64,000 nt of DNA from Phascolarctos cinereus (Eukaryota > Chordata > Mammalia > Diprotodontia > Phascolarctidae): assembly GCF_002099425.1 (NCBI RefSeq), contig NW_018344015.1, positions 3,626,501 through 3,690,500 on the forward strand, written 5' to 3'. Both the position numbers and the translations under genes were made by a program. Shown here piece after piece: positions 10,537 to 21,654 of this stretch. Each line of letters starts with the position of its first letter. Position 1 is the stretch's first letter. The notes beneath the pieces are model-generated. The model had not been told where the DNA came from. It made no database searches and worked only from the letters and a program-made list of their open reading frames with translations.

Positions 10537-12065
10537 CTTTCTTGCCTCTTTTATGTGAGATAATTTACTCCATTCTACCTCTCCCTTTCCTTTTTCCTGG
10601 TGCATCCTTCTGGCATCACATAATTTAGTTTTTTTACATATCATCCCTTCATAGTCAACTCATACCTGTGCCCTCTGTCTGTATATACTTCCTCTAACTG
10701 CCCTAATACTGAGATAGTTCTTATGAGTTACAAGTATCATCTTCCCATGTAGGAATGTAAACAGTTTAACCTTATGAAGCCCTTTATGGTTTCCCTGTCT
10801 TCCTTACCTTTTTATACTTCTCTTGAGTCTTACATTTGAAATTCAAAATTTCTCTTCAGCTTTATTCTTTAAATAAGGAATGCTTGAAAGTCCTCTATTT
10901 TGTTGAATGTCAATTCCCTCCTCCCTCCAAAGGATTATGCTCAATTTTGCTGGTTGGGTCACTCTTGTTTTGCTCTCCAGAATGTTGTATCCCAAGCCCT
11001 CTGATACTTTAATTTAGAAGTGGCTAAATCTTGTTACCCTGATTGTGGCTCCACCATATTTGAATTGTTTTTTTTTTCTGTCTGTTTGAAGTATTTTCTA
11101 TTTGATCTAGCAGATCAAGAATTTGGCTATAATATTTCTGGGTGTTCTTATTTTGGGATTTTGTTCAGGACGCGATCAGTGTGTTATTTCAGTTTCTATC
11201 TTATCCTACAGCTCTACAACATCTTGGAAGTTTTCATTGCTTATTTTTTGCAAGATGATTCCTGGGCTCTTTTTTTTGATCATGGCTTTCAAATGGCTCA
11301 GGAATTTTTAAATTATCTCTCCTGGATTTATTTTCCAAGTCAGTTGTTTTCACAATAAGATATTTCATATTGTGTTCTATTTTTTTTTATTCTTTTGGTT
11401 TTGTTTTATTGTTCCTTGATGTCTCATAAAGTCATTAGCTTACACTTGCTTAATTCTAATTTTTAAGGAATTATTTTGTTCAGTGAGATTTTGTACCTCT
11501 TTTTCCATTTGGCCAATTTAATTTTTTAAGGAGTTTTCAGTGAATTTTTGTGCTTCTTTTATCACTTTGCCAATGCTGCTTTTCAAGGCTTTCTTCTCCT
11601 CATTAGACTTTTGTACCTTTTTACCATTTGACCTATTCTGTTTTTTAAAGTATTATTTTCTTCAATATTTTTTTGTGTCTCCTTTACCAAGATGTTGATC
11701 CTTTTTGTGATTCTTTTTAACTCATGTCTCTTTCAAATTTTTCTTCTGCCTCTATTACTTGAATTTTAAAATTATTTTTGAGCTTAACCATGGCCTGAGA
11801 CTAATTCATTTATTTCTTTGAGGCTTTGGATGCTGAAGTTTTTTTTGTTAAATGTTGTCTTCTGAGTGTGTTTTTCTGTTCCTTGTCACCATAGTAACAT
11901 TTTAGCCATTTTTTTTCTGTTTGCTAATTTTTCTATCCTATTTCTTGACTTTTAATTCTTAAGTGAGGCTCTGCTTTCAGGGTGGAGGGCTTATTTTTCC
12001 AACCTTCAGGAGTTTTGTGCAGTTGTTTTTAGACATATTTCAAGGGACCTGTAAATTTTCTTTTT

Positions 12066-14990
12066 TTATATTAATTTATTTTTAGTTTTCAACATTCACT
12101 TCCATAAGATTTGAGTTCCAAAATTTCACCCCATCTTCCCCTCCCACCACCCCAAGACAGCATGGATTCAGAATACCACTTCTTCCAATCTGCCCTCCCT
12201 TCTCTTATCCCCCACTTATCCCCTTCCCTTTCTATTTTCCTGTATGACAAGATAGATTTCTATACTCCATTGCTTATATATCTCATCCATGTAAAAATAA
12301 TTTTCATCATTTGTTTTTAAAACTTTGAGTGATAACTTGGGGAATGGCTCTTATTTTTATAAATTTGACTCATTTATCTATATGTTTGAGCCTTTCATCA
12401 GACAAACTTGTTTCAATTTTTTTCACAATTACTATAGCTAACTATATTTCTCTCCATTCTATTCCCCCTTATTTATTCTATTTTCTCTCTCTTTTCACCC
12501 TGTCTCTCCACAAAAGTGTTTTGCTTCTGACTATCCCCACCCCCTAATCTGACCTCCCTTCTCTCACCCTCACTTCTGTTATCCCCTTCCCCTTCTACTT
12601 TTATATAGAGAAAACAGATTTCTGTAACCAATTGAGTGTGTATGTTATTCCCTCTTTGAGACAGTTCTGATTAGATTAATGTTCATTTTCTCTCCCTCAG
12701 CTCCCCCCTCTTCTCCTCCAGGGCAAAATATTTTTCTTGCCTCTTTTATGTGAGATAGTTTACCCCATTCTGCTTCTCCCTTTCTTCTTCTCCCAGTTAT
12801 ATTCCTCTCTCATCTTTTAATTTTATTTTTAACCATTATACCTTCATATTTAGCTCACAGCTGTGACCTCTGTCTATATACACTCCTTCTAATTACCCTC
12901 ATAATGAGAAAAATCTTATGAGTTGTATCATCTTCCCATGCAGTGATTTAAATTGTTTAAAATTATTAAGTCCCTTATGATTTCTTCTTCCTCTTTACCC
13001 TTTTATGCTTCTCTTGAGTCTTGTCTCTGAAAGTCAAATTTTCTATTCAAGTCTCTTCTATTCATCAAGAATGTTTGAAAGTCCTCTGTCTCATTGAATA
13101 TCTATTTTTTTTTCTCCTGATGGATTATACTCAGTTTTGCTGGGTAGGTGATTCTTGTTTGTAATCCCAGCTTCTTTGCCCTCTGGAAAATCATATTCCA
13201 AGCCCTCTAATCCCTTAACATAGAAATTGCTAAATCTTGTTTTATCCTGAATGTGGATCCACCACATTTGAATTATTTCTTTCTGGGTCCTTGCAATATT
13301 TTCTCCTTGGCCTGGGAACTCTGGAATTTGGCTATAATATCTCTTGGAGTTTTCATTTTGGGATCTCTTTCAGCAGGTGATTGGCAGTTTTTTTTTCAAT
13401 TTCTATTTTACCCTGTGGTGCTAGAATATAAGGGCAGTTTTCCTTGATAATTTCTTGAAAGATCATGTCTAGGTTCTTTTTTTATCATGGAATTCTGTAA
13501 GTCCAATAATTTTTAAACTATCTCTCCTGAATATATTTTCTAGGTAATCATTTTTTTCAATGACTTATTTCACATTCTCTTCTACTTTTCCATTTCTTTG
13601 ATTTTGTTTTATTGTTTCTTGATTTCTCATAAAGTCATTAGCTTTCATTTGCTCTATTCTAATTTTTAAGGAATTATTTTCTTCAGTCAGTTTCTGGACT
13701 TCCTTTTCCATTTGGCCAATTCTTTTTTTTTAAGGCCTTATTCTCCTCATTGGCTTTTTAGACCTCTTTTACCATTTGCCTTATTCTATTTTGTAATTTG
13801 TTATTGTCTTCAGTACTTTTTGTGTCTCCTTTACCAAACTGTTGACTCATTTTTTTTTCATGATTTTCTTTCATCACCCTCATTTTTCTTCCCAATTTTT
13901 CTTCTACCTTTCTTACTTTATTTTCGGAATCCTTGTTGGGCTCCTCCATGGTCTAAGACCAATTCATATTTTTCTTGGAGGCTTTGGATGTACAATCTTT
14001 GACTTTTTTATCTTCTTCTGAGTATGTGTTTTGATCTTCCTTGTCACCATAGTAACTTTAAAAGTCAAAGTTTTTATTTTTTCCATTGTTTGCTCATTTT
14101 CCCAGTCTATTAGTTGACTTTTACCTCTTTGTTAAACTAAAGCTCTGTTTCCAGGGTGGAGGGCCCACTGTTAGAAGTTTTAGGAGTTTTGTAAAGCTGT
14201 TTACAGAGATGTTTTGAGGCACTTATGGGTTTTCAGTTCTTCCAAGGTGGTTTGACCTAAGGAAAAGTGTTTACTCCTCTCCTGGCCTGTGCTCTGCTCC
14301 ATGAGCAACTTCAAATACTCTTTTTTGCCCTGGAACTGTGAAGACGGTCCCCCCCTCCACTGCTTCCACAAACTTGGCTATGCTAGTGCTCCTCCTCATC
14401 CTGGGACTGTCACCCAGGACTGGGACCCTGATCTGAGGATGTGCAATGCAACAAAGTCCTGTCTCAGTCGTATCAAAAAGACTCCTGTAATCTCCATCTG
14501 ACCAGTTGTTCAACCACCTTACTGTCTGTGGGCTGAGACTCTGGAAACAGTCATTGCCACTGCCCCTGTTGTTGCTGATTCACTCACTCCCAAGACCTGC
14601 CCCGGGGCTGTGCTGGGACCTGTGCTGGATTGTGCCCCACTCTCACCCAGATTCAGCAGACCTTTCCTGCTGACTTTCTTTGGCATCTGTTGGCTGAGAG
14701 GTCTGGAAATTGCCACTTCTAGTGATTCAGTTGTACCAAGGCCTACTCTTGCTGTGCTGGATCCTGGGCTGGCTGGCAAGGCCTCAGCTGGAGCCTTCTA
14801 TCACCCTGGTGCAACAGACCTTTCCTGTTGACTTTTCAAATTGTCTTGTCCTGGAAATTTGTTTCACTCTTACTTTTTGTGGTTTCTGCTTCTCTAGAAT
14901 TTTTAGAGTCATTTTTGAAAGGTATTTGGAGGGTTTGGGGGAGAGTTCAAGTAAGTCCCTGCCTTTATTCTGACATCTTAGCTTTCCCTC
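12066..14990 (-). mobile_element. Composite LINE copy B, near full length (antisense)
   Basis: Right to left on the minus strand: a 5' start near 14990 (typical aataaaggcagggac), a GC-rich 5' UTR to about 14150, ORF1 (about 14140-13060) with the coiled-coil part at 13949-13758, a spacer to 12440, only about 100 bases of ORF2 (near 12340-12440), a remnant of L1 3' UTR (12260-12330), and the HAL1-like tail ending in ttaatttatttttag at 12066-12085. ORF1 is broken by several stops. Its position suggests insertion into copy A. Confidence 0.75.
14529..14832 (-). repeat. Tandem duplication within the LINE B 5' UTR
   Basis: Two adjacent diverged units of roughly 150 bases share gggctgaga / tggctgaga starts, a tgctgtgctgg-type centre, and cagacctttcctg(c/t)tgac ends (14650-14673 and 14815-14832). 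Copy C (36270-36405) has only one such unit, so the duplication is specific to B or its subfamily. Confidence 0.6.
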
Positions 14991-14999
14991 CCTATGCAC

Positions 15000-15497
15000 C
15001 CTTTTCTGCCCTGGAACTATGAGGATGGTCCCTGCTCCCTTGTGGCCACAAACTCTGATGCACTCCTGTTCCTGGGACTGCCACCAAGGAGTATGACCTT
15101 GATCTGAGTATAGGCAAAGAAACAGACTTCTGACGCTAGTGCCAGCAAAGAGACCCCTCTAATCTCCTTCTGATGTTTTTTGACCCCCTTACCATCCATG
15201 AGCTGAGAGCTCTAGAGGCGGATACTGCCACTACTGATTCAGTTGCTCTGAAGACCTGCTCCTGGTTTGCTAGGTTCTGGTCTTGCTGGTGGTGCCTTCC
15301 CCCTACTCTGACCCTGGTGAAACAAACTTTTACTGCTAACCTTCTAAGTTGTCTTGAGCTGGAAAATTGTTTCACTGCAACCTTTTGTGGGTTCTGCTGT
15401 TCTAAAATGTATTTGTGGGCATTATTTAAAGTTGTATGCAGGGTTTTGGGGGAGAACTCAGGTGAGTCTCTAACTTTTCTTCACCATCTTTAGTGTA
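15000..15497 (-). mobile_element. Second LINE 5' UTR, probably the continuation of copy A
   Basis: This block repeats the 5' UTR seen in B (ttttctgccctggaact at 15002; gggttctgctgttctaaaat near 15390) and ends with its own element start near 15497 (reverse complement of tcaccatcttt). Copy A stops at 12058 only about 100 bases short of where this block would align, so the simplest reading is that B inserted into A's 5' UTR. A separate truncated element is the alternative. Confidence 0.6.
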
Positions 15498-16118
15498 CCC
15501 CTTCTGTATGTAACTTTAAACAAAATCAATTTGGTTAATGATTTCATTGTTGTCCATATGAATCCTTTCAGAATGTACTAACTTTTCTTCTTATTAAAAC
15601 TATTTCTCTTTTTATATTCAGAATTTCACTTTGAGAGTTGCTTGTTTCTCCTGGGCTGACTTACCCTGTAGAATTTTTGCCCACATGATTTTAACTATCA
15701 TACCTTTCAACTATTTGAAATATGCATTCCCCAAACATAGAATGCATGTCTACTTAGGTCAATTTTCATCTCTTTTGCTCAAAAACTTGGAGGATTGGTC
15801 AATTTTCTACAAGTTTTTCCACATTTCTACCTCTAAACAATAGCTTCTATCATAAAGGTTTTTCCCCATGTTCTTCCTTTCTAAGAAATGAACTGTTCAG
15901 TAAGGGAAGTCAATAATTTTTTGTTGCTATTTTTGGCTGAGGTAAAGCTCTAGCAGGCACTTGGACAGCTGATGCTCCCTATCACTCTAATATTATTCTT
16001 CTGTCCTAGAGTTATGATTGCCTTATCCTGAAATTTTCATGTATTTTTCTTTTTCCAGATGCTTTGATATTAACCAAAATTTCACATTAATGACTATCCC
16101 TTCCTTCTACTGCTTCTT
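15498..16118. other. Unassigned DNA
   Basis: Pyrimidine-rich, AT-rich DNA without a supported feature. Confidence 0.5.
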
Positions 16119-16119
16119 T

Positions 16120-16445
16120 TCTTGTCTTCTTTGAAACTACATCATACTGTTGCTCACCTTATTTCTCTGAGACTTTCTATCTTAATACACAAATATTATG
16201 GTAGTAGTTTTCCCTCTGTTGATTATCCTCGTTTTTCCCATATACATTTTATGTATACGTATGTATTTATACATTTATACATATGTTTCATTTATACAGA
16301 TACATATGTATCCTCCATTAGGCTATGAACTCATTGAGAGAAAGGAACATTTTTGTTTGTTTGTTTTTGCCTTTCATTGTTTCCCTGAGCACTTAATAAA
16401 GTACCTGTTTCAAAGTAGGTGTTTAAAAAGTGTGTTGCTGGACTG
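16120..16445 (+). mobile_element. L2-type LINE 3' end, sense
   Basis: The order ggctatgaactcattgag, ttttgcctttcattg, gagcacttaataaagtacc and gtaggtgtttaaaaag follows the sense 3' UTR of marsupial L2 (attagactgtaagctcctt, cagcacttagcacagtgcc). A TATACA-rich stretch at 16245-16310 is an internal expansion. Confidence 0.6.
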
Positions 16446-16964
16446 TCTCTAGTCCTTTCCATGCTCAAATCTTAATATTATCAAAGGTCCTATTCTAATT
16501 CCTCTTCTCTTTTCAATTGTCCAGCTCACTACATGTATTCTCATATGCAACTTTCCTTTTAACGTTTCTGCATATGTAGTGGCATTGCAAAGTTTCTTCT
16601 TTTCAGGCATAAACTTTCAGGATGGGAGCAGGAGCTCCACTCCTTCCCATCTTTTCCAAGATATTTAATAAAACTTGTCTAGACTTAATTTTATTAATAA
16701 TGCCCTAGGAAGCCTAGGTAACTGAAAGTCAAATAGGGAGAGAAAAGAGGAGATTTCTCACCAAGAGGGAGGGGGAGCTGTTGTCAAAGTGGAACACATG
16801 GCTTGGTATTAGAGGAGTATAACAATATAGAGGGTATATTTCTGTACACAGAAATTTTATATACATTCTTTTCACAGAGAACTTGAGGCTGACAATACTT
16901 TACTGGTTTTTTTTAAATTCTTTTTGAACTGTATCTCCCAGAAGCCAGTGTATGGATTAATAGC
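16446..16964. other. Unassigned DNA
   Basis: No gene or family recognised. Confidence 0.5.
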
Positions 16965-17065
16965 CTGAATCAGTCAGACAATAAACATTTATTAAGCACC
17001 ATATGCCAGTAAAAGCTCTTGGGATACCTGCCCTCAAAAAGGTTTTAATCTAATGGGTAAGGAGA
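16965..17065 (-). mobile_element. L2-type 3' tail, antisense
   Basis: Words aataaacatttattaagcac, tatgccag, ttgggatac, ctgccctcaaaaaggtttta and atctaatggg are the antisense L2 tail. Confidence 0.65.
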
Positions 17066-17849
17066 CTATACAAAACAGAAGCCCACCTATCAAGGTCTCT
17101 ACTTGGAGAGATGTAATTATATTGCATATTGTTCAGACAAAGGAATAGAGGGTTCTCATTGGTTGTGGTGAAACTGAGAAAAATATTTGAAGGCCATCAA
17201 TGCAGACAGAAAAGGCTGCAGAGATAAGAAATGATACCTGTGACTAGACCAGATTGAGGTCCCATGAAGGCTGTTGAGACCTATTAGTGAGGGGAATGGA
17301 CAGGTTAATTTGGCAGAGAGGTGGAGAGATGCAGAAAGACTCTCTACCTTCAATTTCCAAGAGAAATCAAAGGCACTCCCAAAACAACTCCTGTACAAAA
17401 ATAAACAATGCTCTGTAGGTGCTGGACCAGTATACTAACATTCCCAAGGTTGCTGCTGTGGTGAAATTTAAAACGATTAGAATCTTTCTTGAATACCGGT
17501 TCCTGACATCTTTCTGTGACCAAACAAAATGTTCCTCTTCTAACTCTGTTAGGGAAACAGAAAGTTTAATAGAAAATTGTCTACCCTTCCCTGGAGGTAT
17601 TTTGATGAGTCTATTGAGAATAATCACTGAGACATTTAATACTTAATTTAATTTCTTGCTATTACCTTCACATTCCATTTTAATTAAATGTCTGTACTTC
17701 AAATTCATACTTGTCTGGCTTGGTCTGGTTGCAGATATACATCAGTGGAAGTTTGGACTTGAGACTTTGAGTAATCAAGAACACAAATAGTACCTTGAAC
17801 CTGGTAGTAAATACATTCAGAGGACTACAGGCTACAGTTATTATGACTA
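17066..17849. other. Unassigned DNA
   Basis: No supported feature. Frames at 17156-17398 and 17367-17627 on the minus strand match nothing I know. Confidence 0.5.
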
Positions 17850-17985
17850 ATATTTATATAGCATCAAGCCTGTATGTAGATAATGTAAGTATTATTGTCC
17901 TAATTTTACAGACGTGGAAAACTGAGTCTCTTAGATTATACAATTTGCTCATCATCACTCAGCTAGAAAATACCTGGGGCTTCTC
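17850..17985 (-). mobile_element. MIR-type SINE relic, antisense
   Basis: Contains aatatttatatagcat, tattattgtcctaatttta, cagacgtggaaaactgag and atcactcagctag, the MIR core read in reverse. Old and truncated. Confidence 0.6.
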
Positions 17986-18389
17986 AGGACTAGAGGATAG
18001 CAGCAGTGGTGAATTGGAGGACAGAGGAAAGGACAAGCATGCTGACATGGAAAAGGAATTAGTGACACCTATTTGGGAATCAAGGAGGATTTGAAAGGGT
18101 AAACATTTTGGCAAAAGTAGACTAGTTATTGAGAGAAACTATGAGAGAGGTCAGACCACTCCCAACAAGAGTCCCATTTATTGCAATATTGTAAATAATA
18201 TGGTTAATATGTAGGTCTTTGGGGAAGGGTTCTTTACTGGGGGACACTGTTACTTCCTTTTCATTCAGGTGCTAATGCTATCTGTTTATATTAAGTCACA
18301 AATAAAATTCTTAGTGTTTTGAGACTTTTGAAGAGCATGTTAATAAAATGATCTGTAGGCTACTTTCAGACAGTATAAGAATGTTCCCA
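17986..18389. other. Unassigned DNA before the HAL1-like element
   Basis: No feature except the left copy of the target-site duplication, aagaatgttccca, at 18377-18389. Confidence 0.5.
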
Positions 18390-18837
18390 AGAGAGGGAGA
18401 AGAGCCAAAATGACAGAGTAAAAGCAGTGACTTGTTTGAGTTCTCCCCTTAACCCCTCCAAATACCTGTATAAAATGGCTCTGAACAAATTCTAAAGGAG
18501 CAGAACCCAGCAAAAGACATAGTGAAACAAATTTCCAGCCCAAGAAAACCTGGATGGTTGATGGCAAAGGTCTGTTGTGCCAGGCTTGGAGAGCGCAGTT
18601 CAGTGTGGGCCACAGAAGCAAAGACCAGCCCTCGGTAAACCTGAAGCAGAGCTCAGGGGACTGAATAAGGAGCAATTGTACCAGTTTCCAGACTTCTCAA
18701 CTCAAAAAATGCTAAAGACAGCTTAGAAGGTCAGTAAGACCTGAGTGAAAGAGGAGCCTGGTGGATCCCTGGGGTGGTGGCTATTTTCAGAGCTCTAAGG
18801 CCACAGATGGCCCTCTGAAGCTTGGGACAATACATCC

Positions 18838-20132
18838 TTGACACTGGAAGCAGATCCCTACCTTAACAAAGAGTTTAAAAGTCAAATAATTGTCTGGGAA
18901 CATGAGCAAACAGTGCAAAAACATCAGACCATAGAAACTTTCTTTGGTGACAAAGATGATCAAAACATGCAACCAGAAGAAGACAACAAAGTCAAAGCTC
19001 TTACATCCAAGGCATTTAAGAAAAATATGAATCAGTCTCATGCCATGGAAGAGCTCAAAAGGGATTTTGAAAAGCAAGTAAGAGAAGTAGAGAAAAAACT
19101 GGGAAGAGAAAGGAGAGTGATGCATGAAAATCATGAAAAATAAATCAATAGCTTGCTAGAGGAGAGCCAAAAAGTACTGAAGAAAATAACACCTTAAAAA
19201 ATAGACTTCCCCAAATGGCAAAAGAGATCCAAAGAGCCAATGAGGAGAAGAATGCCTTAAAAAGCAGAATTGGAAATTCCCAAATGGAAAAGGAAGTCCA
19301 AAAGGTCATTGAAGAAAATATTTCCTTAAAAATTAGAATGAAGCAAATGGAAACTAATAACTTAATGAGAAATCAAGAAATTATAAAAGAAAACCAAAAG
19401 AATAACAGAATAGAAGACAATGTGAAATATCTCATTGCAAAAACAAATGACCTGGGAATTAGATCCAGGAGAGATAATTTAAATGTTATTGGACTATAAA
19501 AGCCATGATCAAAAAAAAAAGAAAGAAAGAAAGAAAAAGAACCTAGACATCATCTTTCAAGAAATTATCAAGGAGCCTCAGCCCAAACACTTGACACTTA
19601 CTAGCTGTGTAACCTTGGGCAAGTCACTTAACCCCAAAAGCCAAAAAAAAAAAAAAGAAATTGTTAAGAAAACTGCCCTGATATTCTAGAACCAGAGGGC
19701 AAAATAGAAATTGAAAGAATCCACAGATCTCTTCCTGAAAGAGATACCCAAAGGAAAACTCCTAGGAATATTATAGCCAAATTCCAGAGTTCCCAGGTCA
19801 AGGGGAAAATATTGCAAGCAGCCAGAATGAAACAATTCAAGTATTGTGAAAACACAATTAGGATAACACAAGATTTACCAGCTTCTACATACAAGGATCA
19901 GAGGGCTTGGAATATGATATTCCAGAGGTCAAAGGAGCTAGGATTACGACCAAGAATCAACTGCCCAGCAAAACTGAGTATAATTCTTCAGGAGAAAAAA
20001 AAATGGATATTTAGTGAAATAGAGGGCTTTGAAGCATTCTTGATGAAAAGACCAGAGCTGAATAGAAAATTTGACTTTCAAATACAAGACTCAAAAAAAG
20101 CACGAAAAGGAAAACAGGAAGAGAAATCATAA
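18838..20132 (+). pseudogene. L1-type ORF1 remnant of copy D
   Basis: Frame pieces at 18838-19143, 19215-19499 and 19812-20132 are parts of one ancestral ORF1. The first two are rich in E, K, Q and L heptad-like spacing (coiled coil, with MEELKRDFEKQVREVEKKLG). The second ends with RRDNLNVIGL, the start of the ORF1 RNA-binding fold. The third is the C-terminal domain, with NTIRITQDLPAST, RPRINCPAKLS and KRPELNRKF. Stops and the SINE insertion break it. In intact relatives this protein is an RNA chaperone in the retrotransposon particle. Confidence 0.8.
19586..19656 (+). mobile_element. 5'-truncated CORE-SINE inside ORF1 of copy D
   Basis: Only the CORE/tail half is present: cacttactagctgtgtaacc, caagtcacttaacccc and a 14-base A run. 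Flanks aagaaattatcaagg (about 19558) and aagaaattgttaag (19655) look like a diverged duplication. The SINE adds a false in-frame stretch to neighbouring frames. Confidence 0.75.
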
Positions 20133-20594
20133 GGGACTTATTAAAGTTGAACTGTATACATTCCTACATGGAAAGATGGTATTTGTAACTCACGAGACCT
20201 TTCTCAGTATTAGGGTAGTTGGAGGGAACATATATAAACAGAGGGCACAGGGTGAGTTGAATATGAAGGGATCATATTTAAAAAATAAAATTAAGGGGTG
20301 AGAAGAGATTGTAATGGGAAAACATGAAAGGGAGAGGTAGAATGGGGTAAATTATCTCACATAAAAGAGGCAAGAAAAACCTTTTACAGTGGAGGGGAAG
20401 AGGGGAGAAGTGAAAGGAAATGAATGAATCTTACTGTAATTGGACTTGGCTTAAGGAGGGAATAACATACACACTCAATTGGGTATGAAAATCTATCTTA
20501 ACTTACAGGAAAATGGGGAGAAGGGGATAAGAGAAGGGGGGATGATAGAAGGGAGGGCAGATTGGAGGGGGGGTAATCAGAATCAAACACTTTT

Positions 20595-20819
20595 AAAAAT
20601 TTATTTTTTTTGTTTTCAACATTCACTTCCTCAAGATTTTGAGTTCCAAATTATCTCCCCATCTCATCCCTCCCCCCATCTGAAGATGGCATGCATTATG
20701 TATACCCCTTCCCCTAATCTGTCCTCCCTTCTATCTCTACCCTCCTTCTCTTATCCCCTACCCCTTCTATTTTCCTATAGGACAGGATATATGTCAATAC
20801 CCCATTTCCTGTATTTCTT
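20595..20819 (-). mobile_element. 5'-truncated HAL1-like tail inserted in copy D
   Basis: The block is the reverse complement of the same family's 3' tail (ttttgttttcaacattcac, then gagttccaaattatctcccc). It is flanked by agaatcaaacactttt at 20579-20594 and agaatgaaacactttt at 20820-20835, a 16-base duplication with one difference. It is a young, short insertion of a family member into another. Confidence 0.9.
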
Positions 20820-21329
20820 AGAATGAAACACTTTTGAGGAGAGACAGGGTCAAAGGAGAGAATAGAATGAATGATGGGATAGGATGAAGGGAAATATAGT
20901 TAGTTTTTCACAACATGTCTATTGGAGGTGTTTTTCATGACTACACATGTAAAACCTGTATTGAGTTGCTTGCCTTCTCAATGATGATGGGAGGGGAGGC
21001 AGGAAGAGGGAGAATTTGGAACCCAAAATTTTAAAAACAAACATTAAAAATTGTTTTTACATGTAACTGGGAAATAAGATACACTGGCAGTGAGGTATGG
21101 AAATCTATCCTGCCCTACAGGAAAATAGAAGGGGAAAGGGAAAAGAGAAGTGGGGGTGATAAAAGGGTGATTAAAGGGATTAAGGCAGATTAGGGGAAAG
21201 TGTATTCAGAATGCATGCTGTCTTGGGGTGGGGGAGGGGAGAGATGGCAGAAAATTTAGAACTCTAAATCTTGTGGAAGTGAATATTGAAAACTAAAAAT
21301 GAATTAATTTTAAAAAAAGAATATTCCCA

Positions 21330-21654
21330 GGCAATATAGATGAGAACAATGAACCACAACAGTCAGAGGGCCATCAGTCCGTTGAATATTCAAAGTCCCT
21401 GACACAATGGCTACATGGATAAATCTTAATTTAACAATTTGCTTCTTCATTACTTTATGGAATTTCATTTAAAATGAATAATTAATAATTATTTATTATT
21501 AAAATAAAATGAATAATAACAAATAAAGTATTTTTATATATTTGTCAACCTGTGTTTATCACTTTATTCCTCCTCCTACATATTTTGCTGATTGAAATAC
21601 TAGTATAACTCCTCCTCCTCCTCCTCCTCATAGTCCTGCTCCTACTCCTATGAT
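21330..21654. other. AT-rich DNA with a (TCC)n tract
   Basis: Contains an AT-rich stretch (21465-21530) and a CTC/TCC run at 21608-21630. No gene seen. Confidence 0.6.

Larger units (their letters stand above)
8905..12058 (-). mobile_element. Composite LINE copy A: L1 3' end + ORF2 tail + spacer + ORF1 (antisense)
   Basis: Read on the minus strand, the copy runs from a partial 5' UTR (left end of that part at 12058) through an L1-type ORF1 (about 11890 to 10830), a purine-rich spacer (about 10830-10075), then the ORF2 C-terminal end (10070 to about 9220) and an L1 3' UTR ending near 8905. The ORF2 part carries the reverse complement of the standard L1 end (catttcccaattgatgggca; cctattagccaatctaatag). 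The reverse transcriptase core is absent. The join near 10070 recurs in copies B and C. A SINE (10381-10536) and a microsatellite (9480-9592) interrupt it. Its remaining 5' UTR probably lies at 15000-15497, beyond copy B. All frames are broken. Confidence 0.75.
18390..21316 (+). mobile_element. Complete HAL1-like LINE copy D with target-site duplication
   Basis: A 13-base duplication with one difference flanks the element: aagaatgttccca at 18377-18389 and aagaatattccca at 21317-21329. Order: L1-type 5' start (agagccaaaatgacagagta), shortened 5' UTR to about 18830, ORF1 to about 20132, purine-rich spacer, then at about 20910 the spacer end aaatatagttag runs straight into an L1 3' UTR, and a second HAL1-like tail (aaaactaaaaatgaattaat) closes it. 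No ORF2 piece is present. Two insertions interrupt it (19586-19656 and 20595-20819). Because both ends are fixed, this is the best reference for the family in the window. Confidence 0.85.

Noticed and set aside
13712-14002. 96-codon plus frame rich in F, L and P resembling a membrane protein
   Set aside because: It is the antisense of the lysine/glutamate-rich LINE ORF1; the real coding strand is minus.
15000-15497. Mouse-like tandem 5' UTR monomer of LINE B
   Set aside because: The position relative to copy A's break at 12058 is better explained by B nested in A; kept only as the alternative.
18340-18675. 111-codon minus frame
   Set aside because: Antisense of the 5' UTR of LINE D; no independent evidence of coding.
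21608-21630. (TCC)n run considered as a coding serine/proline repeat
   Set aside because: Surrounded by stops in all frames; simple repeat.
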